NCBI RefSeq assembly: GCF_030035675.1
Contig: NC_084487.1
Coordinates: 31,538,474 to 31,602,473, forward strand
Direction of reading: 5' to 3'
Length of the DNA stretch: 64,000 bases
From: Rhineura floridana
Lineage: Eukaryota > Chordata > Lepidosauria > Squamata > Rhineuridae
Of the stretch, positions 1 through 9,159 are shown piece after piece. The notes beneath the pieces were generated by a model that was given only the letters and a program-made list of their open reading frames with translations, did no database searches and was not told where the DNA came from. Every line of letters begins with the position of its first letter. The stretch's first letter is position 1. Position numbers and translations under genes: made by a program.

Positions 1-144
1 ATAACTTCGTAAATATCTTTCCAAAACGGCGTTCAAGCGTTCCGTCTGCCCATCTGTCTGGGGGTGATGGGCGGAGGAGAGTTTTAATTCCGTCTGCAAC
101 TGTTTCCACATTGCTCTCCAAAATTTGGCTGTGAACTGAGTTCC

Positions 145-2783
145 TCAGTCTGAGACTACGCTGTTTGGCAATCCATGCAGCTGGTAGACTTCTTTTATGA
201 ATAACTTGGCCGTTTCTTTAGCCTCTAAGGCCCTTGCACAAGGAAGAAAGTGTGCCATTTTGGTAAGTAGATCCACCACTACTAAGATGGCTGTCATTCC
301 TTGGGACTTGTGTAGATCAGTTATAAAATCCATGGAGAGGTCCTTCCAGGGTTCGTGTGGGACAGGCAATGGTTGTAACAGTCCTGCTGGTGTCCCTGTT
401 TGTGTTTTTGTCCGCAGACAGACAGAGCAGGACTTTACATAACTCTCAATATCCCTACGCATTTTAGGCCACCAGAAGTCCTTGGCCACGTTCTGAATGG
501 TCTTGTAAATCCCAAAGTGTCCCGCTGTGATGGAATCATGACACTGGCGTAGGATTCTGAGCCTTAATTCCCCTTCTGGCACATATCTGGCGGTTTTGAA
601 CCATAACAGTCCATTTCTCCAGTGAAAGGTTACTTCTGAGTCTTGACCTTGTCCCGTCTCCTGCTGATATTTTAGCATGTCTGCATCTTCTTGTTGTGCC
701 TTTTTGAGTTCCTCTTCCCATGAAGGCTGGCATACTCCCAACGTTAATTTCTCTGGCGGGATTACGTACTGAGGCTGGTCCTCGGATTCACTTTCTTTGT
801 ATTGTGGCTGTCTGGATAAGGCATCCGCTCTCTGGTTTTTGGCTTGGGCATGGTAAGTAATCTGGAAGTTAAACCTAGTGAAGAACTGGGACCATCTTAT
901 CTGTCTCTGGTTCAGCTTTCTGGCTGTTTGGAGGCTTTCAAGATTCTTGTGGTCGGAGCGCACTTCAATTCGATGAGAGGTCCCCTCTAGGTATTGTCTC
1001 CAGTTTTCAAAAGAGTCCTTGATGGCCAGCAGCTCCTTCTCCCAAACTGTGTAGTTCTTCTCTGCAGGCTTTAACTTCCGAGAGAAGTACGCACAGGGGT
1101 GCAGCTCCTTCCCTTCTTGGTCTAATTGTAGCAGGACCCCCCCCGATGGCAAAATCTGAAGCATCTGCTTCCACTACGAAAGGGCGGTTCGGATCAGCAA
1201 AGCGCAGAATGGGCTCAGTAGCAAACCTTCTCTTCAGCTCCTCAAAGGCCTCGGTGGCGTTCTCTGTCCATTGAAACTTCTTCTTCCCCCTTAAACAGTC
1301 AGTCAGAGGAGCTGTTAATTTGGAAAACCCTGGAATGAACTTTCTGTAATAATTGGCAAACCCCCAAAACCGTTGTACATCCTTTTTGGTGACAGGTTGG
1401 CCCCAGTCCAATATGCAGCTTACTTTCCCTGGGTCCATCTCCACGCCTTCCGCTGAGATTCGATATCCAAGGAAGTCTAGAGACTTGAGGTCAAATCCAC
1501 ATTTCTCTAATTTAGCATACAGGTGATTTTCTCTCAGTCTCTTCAACACCGTCTTCACATGCTGGTCGTGGTCTTCCTGGTTCTTTGAGAACACCAGGAT
1601 ATCATCTAAGTAACAGATTACATACGTGTCCAACAAGTCTCTAAACACGTCGTTCATGAATTTTTGAAAAATTCCTGGACTTCCACAAAGCCCGAACGGC
1701 ATGACCAGGTATTCATACTGTCCGTAAGCGGTCAAGAATCCTGTTTTCCATTCATCTCCCTCCTTCATTCTGATCAGATTGTACGCTCCTCTCAAATCCA
1801 ACTTCGTGAAGATTTCTGCAGAGCACAGTCGGTCCAGCAACTCTGAGATCAGGCAGCGGGTAGCTGTTGGGGATGGTGATCTGGTTCAATGCGCGATAGT
1901 CGTTACAGGGTCTGAGTTCCCCCCCCTTCTTTTTCACAAACAATAGTGGCGCTCCAGCAGGGGATTGTGAGGGGCGTATGAATCCTCGCCTCAGGTTTTT
2001 ATCCAGGAATTCCTTCAGGGCCTCCCTCTCATTCTCTGTGAGAGAGTAGATTCTCCCTGATGGGATGCTGGCTCCTGGCACTAGATCAATCGCACAGTCG
2101 TAAGGGCGGTGGGGGGGTAAAGTCTCTGCCTCTTTTTCATCAAACACATTTTTGAATTCTTCATACTTTGGCGGCAGGGTCACTTGCTCGATCTCTTGCA
2201 CTGCCCCCGCTAAGGTGTTCTTGATTCCTTCAGGTTGACAGTTCTCCTGGCAATACTGTGAGGTGAACCACACCACCGCCTCCTTCCAACTTATTTTGGG
2301 TTCATGCTTTGCTAGCCAGGGCATTCCCAGAATCACCTCAAAGTTCGAGAGATCTGACACGTATAGCGAAATGAACTCTTCGTGCCCAGGGATTTGAAGT
2401 TTCACTTCCTCCGTGGCTTGTGTCACCCCTCCTGACTTCAGGGGTCTCCCATCGATAGTCTCCACAGCTAGGGGAGCGTCCAGTTTCCACTGGGAAATTC
2501 CATGACGCTTGACTAACTTTGCATCAATAAAATTTGTGGAGGCTCCACTGTCAATTAAGGCAGTGGAATTAAACACCACTCCTCTGGAAGTTGTAATCCG
2601 AATAGGCAAGACCAACACCCCCTTTGAGGGAGGTTGGATCGTTGGGGGGCCTTTATACAATGCTGCCCCCAGTCCACCGGCCTGCACGTGGACTGGGTGT
2701 TCTAGTTTCCCGACGGCTCGGCTTTCCCCCCTTTCAGTCCACAGTCTCTGGCCACATGGCCCGGCTTTGAACAATAAAAGCAT
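145..2783 (-). mobile_element. Pol region of the Gypsy fossil (protease, RT, RNase H, integrase)
   Basis: In order on the minus strand: retropepsin ([13 protein letters not shown]), reverse transcriptase ([14 protein letters not shown] and the YLDD box), RNase H (VEADASDFAIGG and later HKNLESL), then integrase zinc finger (CHDSITAGHFG, CSVCLRTK) and core start (MDFITDL). Broken fossil, incomplete at the window edge. Confidence 0.85.
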
Positions 2784-3650
2784 AAACGTTCCCGGCGTCG
2801 TCTTTCCTTTTCTTCTTCCGACAGTCTTGGCCTAGCCCCTCCCTGTCCCTCAGCTGCATTACCTGCCATCCCTGTAGTGGGAAGGGTCTTGTTGCCGGAT
2901 GCCGAGGCTGAGTATCTCGGGACCTCCTGCTTCCTTTCCAGGCGCCTTCCTTCCATCCCGTGATCTATCTGTAGGCATAGCCGGATGAGCCCTGGTAGGT
3001 CAGCGGGGGGGGGGAGGTCCTGGCCAACTCATCCAGGATTTCAGCATTTAATCCACTCCGCTACATAAACATCAGGGCGGCGTCATTGTAACCAGTTTCC
3101 TGGGACAGAATTTTAAAAGCGTTAGTGTACTCGGAAACAGTCCCTTTAGCTTGCTTCAGAGCGCCTAGTTGCCGCGCTACTGTTTCAGCCCTTTGCGGGT
3201 CTTGAAACATCTCGGTCATCTCCTGTATAAATCCTCTGTACCTTCCTAAGACAGTATCCTTTCTCACGAGATACGGAGTCACCCATTTTGCAGCTTCTCC
3301 CTCCAGGAGGCTAATCACGAAAGCTACTTTAGCCCCATCGTCTGGAAATTCCGTGTGCCTGACATCCAGATATAACTCACATTGAGCCACGAAGGTTGCT
3401 AACTGATCACTTTGTCCCGCGTATTTTGGGGGCAATCCAATGGGAACCTTTACTACGGCAGCTGGAGGGGCTGTTCGCATCTGGTCTATCGTGGCCTTCA
3501 AGGTTTGATTATCCGTCTTCAGCGCCTTGACTGCTGCTAGCAAGGCTTGAACATCCGTCTGCAAATCAGCTACCTTAGTCCTCAGGAGTTCCACTTCTTC
3601 CGTCTCAGAAGTGGGGTTCGTCCCCCCCACTGCTCCCTTTGACATCTTGT
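2702..3650 (-). mobile_element. Gag region of the Gypsy fossil
   Basis: An N-terminal heptad-rich (coiled-coil-like) part is followed by the Ty3-type capsid signature around LATFVAQCELYLDVRH and GEAAKWVTPYL, then a single CCHC zinc knuckle. It would form the particle shell and bind RNA. Broken fossil. Confidence 0.8.
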
Positions 3651-3701
3651 CCCAGTCAAGTGAAGAGAGCGTTGAGGGTGATTTAGGTGGCTCTGTCAAG
3701 C

Positions 3702-4334
3702 TGTCAGGCCCAGGATGTGACTCAGGAACCAGACCAACGATTGTAGTTAATTCGTGTTTTATTAGGGTAATGTCCAAACAAAGACTGCGTTTTCTCATGA
3801 ATCAATACAGGGATACAGGTCCTGCGGCATTGGGAGAAAGTTGACAGAGCAAGGGACTTCTTCCCGCCTGTTCTTTAAGAAGGGGCCAAACGGGCGCGCA
3901 ATCTTTCGCTCCTCCTTAACTGCCCCTCAGGTACTGCCCGCCTTCCCCCCCTTCTCTCCTGTCTTTTCAGCTGTCTGCGTGTGCGCGGTGAGGGGGGAAG
4001 CATCACCCCCTCCTCTTCTGAAGTTTCCGATTCCAGGATGGGGGATAGGGGAGGGGCTGATGGTAAACTGCCTCCCCGCTTTTCGGCTGTGAGCAGCCCT
4101 CCCTCTTCCCCCTCTTGCTCTGAGCCTGAAAGAGGGGGAGGTGTGAGAATGTCCAGGGAGGGCTCAGGCTCCCCGTTGCTAAGCGACCTTATCACTGGCA
4201 GTTCCTCTGTTTCGTTTTTGCTCCAAAGGGGGGAAGTTCCTCCCCCTTCCCTCTGCCATCCATCCGAATACTCTTCTCCCAACTCTCCGGGATCCAGCTC
4301 CCCGGGATTGGGACCCCAGCTCTGCCTTCCGACA
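3702..4334 (-). repeat. Probable 5' LTR of the Gypsy element
   Basis: On the minus strand the segment starts TGTCGGAAGG and ends CCTGACA, giving TGTC/GACA inverted ends. An AATAAA lies near its 3' end. Gag-like sequence begins shortly after. Boundaries are inferred from these ends because the partner LTR is off the window. Confidence 0.5.
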
Positions 4335-4349
4335 TATGAAGACTTTTAC

Positions 4350-4438
4350 CTGCGATTATGCTTGTGGCTTGCCTCCTTACATTGTTCTTATCCATATATT
4401 CACCATAGTCAATCTTCCCTTCCACGTAGACCCGAGCC
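4350..4438 (-). CDS. SSBP1: SSBP1 exon 6 (last coding exon inside the window)
   Basis: 89 nt coding [19 protein letters not shown] then [10 protein letters not shown], plus the first G of the codon that is Asp in human. Acceptor CTTTACAG, donor GTAAAA at 4349. The Gypsy LTR starts at about 4334, so only about 15 intron bases separate donor and element. Confidence 0.95.
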
Positions 4439-7400
4439 CTGTAAAGAGCCAAGTACAGACAATGTGGAGAGTAATGGCAGCATTGCCCTTTAATTCTGAG
4501 GTTACCTCCTTATAATTAAATGAGAGCTTGCAGAGCTACCATTAACATGCATCAGCTAATTCATCAATCACAGAAGGTTAGAGGGAAGGAAGATGCTAAA
4601 GGCTACTACTGCAAGGCCGCAGAGGTTACGCTGGCTGCGTACATACCATACATTTAAAGCAATTTAAAGCACATGGATTCCCTCCAGATAATCCTGAGAA
4701 CTGTAGCTCACAGAGCTACAATTCCCAGCACCTTCAACAAGCCACAATTCCCAAGTCATGTGCTTTAAATGTATGGAGTGTATGCAACCACTGTCTTACC
4801 AGAGTGGGCCATGGAAAAAGTTCTTCTAGGTCCTTACATATTTGTTATTCTAAGTTGTGAGTAGGCTTATTTATTTATTACATTTGTCCCACTCTTCACC
4901 TAAGGAGATCAAGGCAGCATACATGGTTTCCTCCCTTTATCCTCATAACTACTCTGTTAGGTAGGTTAGGCTGGAGGTAGTGACTGTAACAAAGTCAGCC
5001 AGTGGGCCTTCTTGCTGACTGCATGGAGACCATTACACCACACTGGGTCTGTAATGATCATCGTGCATATGGTATCTGCTGCCTTGGCTAGATTTAGATT
5101 ACAGATGGAAATGGACAGAACAAAGAAAAAATGTATAAAACCTAAGAGAAGCACAAGTAGCACTTTGCATTTGTATAGCTCCTCTGATACTCTGTTCGTA
5201 GGGTTTTTGTGGTAAGAGGTATTCAGAGGTGGTTTAGCATTGCCTTCCTCTGAGTCTGGATGTATCTTAGTCTGGTGTCTCAGCTTTGACCATTCTGCCT
5301 TGGGTGACCCTGCTGGAAGTCTAGCCTCTTGGTCTAGACTCCTGAATGGCGTTGCTCTCAGCTTCTTCGACACTCTCAAACTCCCTCACCATGTTAAGGT
5401 GTGCATCCTAGAGGAGGTCGCCATAAGTCGTAATCGACATGAAGGCACATAACAACAACAAAGCTCCTCCGAACGCTCAAAACGCTTGGCATATTTTATC
5501 CTGGCCATCCATACCGCAAGATGGGTAAGCATTGGTATCCCCCCCCCAATGCAGACTAGCATCTGATGCCGAGAGTTGCTTGCTTAAGATCATCTGAGTT
5601 CATAGCAGAGGAAAGTTTGAACTAGGGACCTCTTCATTTAGTTCATTCACTAGGCCAGACCACCAACTCCAGTTTTTCTCTACCGCCCCAGTCAGCTTGG
5701 CCAATGGCCAGGAATGATGGGAGTTTTAGTCAAGTTACACCTGGAGGGCTGTACAGGGAAGTATAGCATATGCTAGCAACAAGTTCTTAGGGTTTAAAAT
5801 GCCTGACTATTATGCAGATTTACTCTAGTTCAACTCACCCCTTCTTCACATACTGATAAGCCACGTCTCTCAGCCCCGGCCTGAACACAGAGACCCTGTG
5901 CCATGTTGTCTTCTGTGTAATATCACCTCGGTCAAAGGAAGCACAGAACAAATAAGGACCCATGGATCTGTGGTTTTTTCTAGAGAATGGGCTAAAGCAG
6001 CCTCCTCCAACTTGGTGCCTTCCAGATGTTGCCATCATCCCTAAACTTTGGCTATGCTGGCTTGGGGGGGTCATGATGGGAGGTGGTGTCAAACAACATC
6101 TGGAGGGCACCAGGTGGAGGAAAGCTGGGTTAAAATGTCTTGTGGGGTGTTCACTTGAACTCCATCCCATGTTCTTTCAACACATAACCACGGGGTGGCA
6201 CTGTGTAGCCACTCCGTATGCCAGTACCACACACACAAAAACAAGCCAAGCATTCAGTGGCTATGTGAAGGGGCTTCTCGTTTATACTGTGATAAGTGCA
6301 TAGAGCTCCTCCACACAAGAGGGGTCATCATTAGCTCAAAATAGGGTTGCCAGGTCTCCAGTTTTTGCCCTGAGACTCTGGATTTTGGGGTCCTCTCCAG
6401 GTGAGTCACCTCAATCTCCAGACTCTCAGCTTTCATTTAAAAAAATAAGTTTCTAGGTGGTCTGGTTCAAGAGACATATGCCACAACATCATCTGCCCCC
6501 TCCCCACAACTTCTGTTAAATGAGCTTGTAGCTGGCTGCTCTAATCCCATCCTTTCAGGTTTGTAGCCAATAAGTGAAATCAAGGTTGTGATTGACAAGG
6601 GATTTGTTGACCTCCAGGAAATAGCTAGAACCCACTGCAAGGCTAGGAAACTGTTGTCTTTTCCTGGTTTATAGCTTTCAGCAGTAGCAAAAGTCCCTTT
6701 TCCTATGTGTGCAGGTCAGGAGATGTAGAACTAGAAGAATCATAGCAGGATCTTGGTAGGCAATTGTTTACTGTAAACTGTTTGTTATAATTATAATAAA
6801 AGTGTACATGCAGGATTTTTTAAAATTACTTGCAAAAATAGCGTATTATACATTTTATCTTTCAAATAATTTTTGAACAGAAATTTAAAAGAAGTGTATA
6901 TGCAACTTGTTTACATTTCCCTGGGCTGTTGACGAGTGCAGTTTATTTGTCTAATTCATTTTTTTGGTTCTGAAAACCTTCCCAATACGATTAAAGGCCC
7001 AGAATCCTCCTATCCCTCTGCCTTGCATGGAAGAACTCTACAGAACCTTTTCTCCTAACACTGGAAGTATGATTTGCTGGGGGCATGGTTGCCACATACA
7101 CTGGTGAAAGGTGCAGCACGAGCCCATGCTGCCATCCCCACCATGCCAGAGGGATGCTTGCCTAATGCGAGCCAAGAAGTCAGAAGCAACTGACAGTTGC
7201 TGCTTCATGTGTGTCAGAGGAAAGGGCATTCCACCCAGATTCATTACACAGGGAATTCTAATACAGGCTTCAATTAAACTATGCAGAAATGAAGGAGTGG
7301 AGACTTTCACTTAACTCCATTTGATGCCAGAACAGCCCCAAATTTACACCTGTTAACAGTACTGAGCCTGCAATAGCTGCACCTGCTCACCTCCTTGGAA

Positions 7401-9126
7401 TGCCTCACTTTCTCCCGATCGCCACATTTCATTGGTTGCAAGGCTGAAAATTGTGACAGGGTTTTTGCCTTCCACTTGCCTCATGACAGGATCCTGTCCC
7501 ACACGGCCAAGTAACTGGATACGATTCAATGCTTTAAAAACAAACAAAAAGTCAACTGATAGAAGCCAGTATGGTTAAAGAAGACACAACATATAAAACC
7601 GATTCTGGCCCGCTTGCATTGGCTGCCTGTATGTTTCCGAGCTTGATTCAAAGTGCTGGTTTTAACCTATAAAGCTTTACATGGCTTGGGACCACAATAC
7701 CTGATGGAACGCCTCTCCCGACACAAACCCACCTGAACACTATGCTCAAGATCCAAGGCCCTCCTCCGGGTGCCTTCTCCGAGGGAGTCTGGCAACAAGG
7801 GAGAGGGCCTTCTCAGTGGTGGCCCCCAAATTATGGAATGATCTTCTTGATGAGGCGTCCCTGGCACCAGCACTGTTATCTTTTCAGCGCCAGGTCAAGA
7901 CTTTCCTTTTCTCCCAGGCATTTTAGCATGTGTTTTTAAATTGCGTTTTAAAAATGTGTTTTTAAATTTGTATATTTGTTTTTAATGTTTTTAATTGTTG
8001 TAACCCACCCAGAGAGCTTCGGCTATGGGGCGGTATACAAATGCAACAAACAAACAAACTCTTGGCAGCATGAAAGACAGTTAAATGAAACGATGGGATG
8101 ATCTGACATTAGGGCTGTGCAAGTACTGCCAGATCCGATTTGTAAATACAGATCAGGCCCAATCAGATCTGGACAGATTCAGACCTGATCTACCTGATTC
8201 ACATCTGGATCACAATCCAGATATTATAAATCTCCAGAAATCTCATTGACTTACATTGCAAAACTGAAATGGCCATTCTTCCTGAAATTTGGAGACAGGG
8301 TAGCTGCTATACAAGGGATTAAATCTGACAGATTGCCGGTGGATAGCTCCAGGGGTTTTTGTGCTAACCACTGTTAAAGTCTGAGATGTTTTGTAATTAA
8401 ATGGGCATAACGGTTTTGTTTTTTCACACAGGGACTTGAAATTTGGGGACATGGTAGCCCCTATAGAGGGAATTAACCCTGCCAAATATCAGACGGATGG
8501 CTCCACTGGATTTCATGCTCATATGCTCACCTTTAGAGTTTGCTTTTTCCCAAAAAGAAAAACCTCCACAAAAACCCCCACCATTCCCCCCCAAAAAGAC
8601 TGAGTGCTCAGTCATGCCATATTCATGTGTTTACCCTGTTCCTTCCTTCCAGATTTTGAAAAAAATGAGGGTTTTTAAAAATTAGGTTTGTGCTGCTGGA
8701 CACGTGTAGGTGGCATCACGCAGGCATGGGCTGGCAGAACTGTGAAGATAATATGCACATAGGGACATGAAATTTGGGGACATAGTAGCTCCTATAGAGG
8801 AGATTAACCTTGTCAAATTTCAGGTGGGTAGCTCCAGGAGGTTTCATGCTAGCCACCTTTAAATTTGCTTTGTCCAAGAAGGATTTTTTTTAAAAAAAAA
8901 ACCCATCATATAGGGTGCAGATTGCCAACAGTAGTAGTGAGTGAGGGAAAAATAAAAGTACTATTTAATATTCACTGTCATTAGCAGTTGGAAATTATAA
9001 CAACAACAAAAACAACAAGAACAGTTGTTGTTCTTAACTCAGAAAGCTGGCTAATAAGCCTGCAAGGTTTGGCTGGCTGACTAATTAATAATAATAATAA
9101 TAATAATAGTAGTAGTAGTAGTAGTA

Positions 9127-9159
<33 letters not shown>

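Larger units (their letters stand above)
1..4334 (-). mobile_element. Ty3/Gypsy LTR retrotransposon fossil, 3' part outside the window
   Basis: Read on the minus strand, the order is LTR-like segment, gag, protease, reverse transcriptase, RNase H and integrase, which is the Ty3/Gypsy order. Gag carries a CCHC zinc knuckle ([14 protein letters not shown]). Protease has the DSGA active-site motif, reverse transcriptase has YLDDILVFS, and integrase has the His/Cys finger and the start of its catalytic core. The window ends inside integrase, so the second LTR and target duplication cannot be checked. It is broken in several places. The readable domains suggest a moderately young insertion. It lies in the last SSBP1 intron in the same orientation as the gene. 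Confidence 0.9.
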
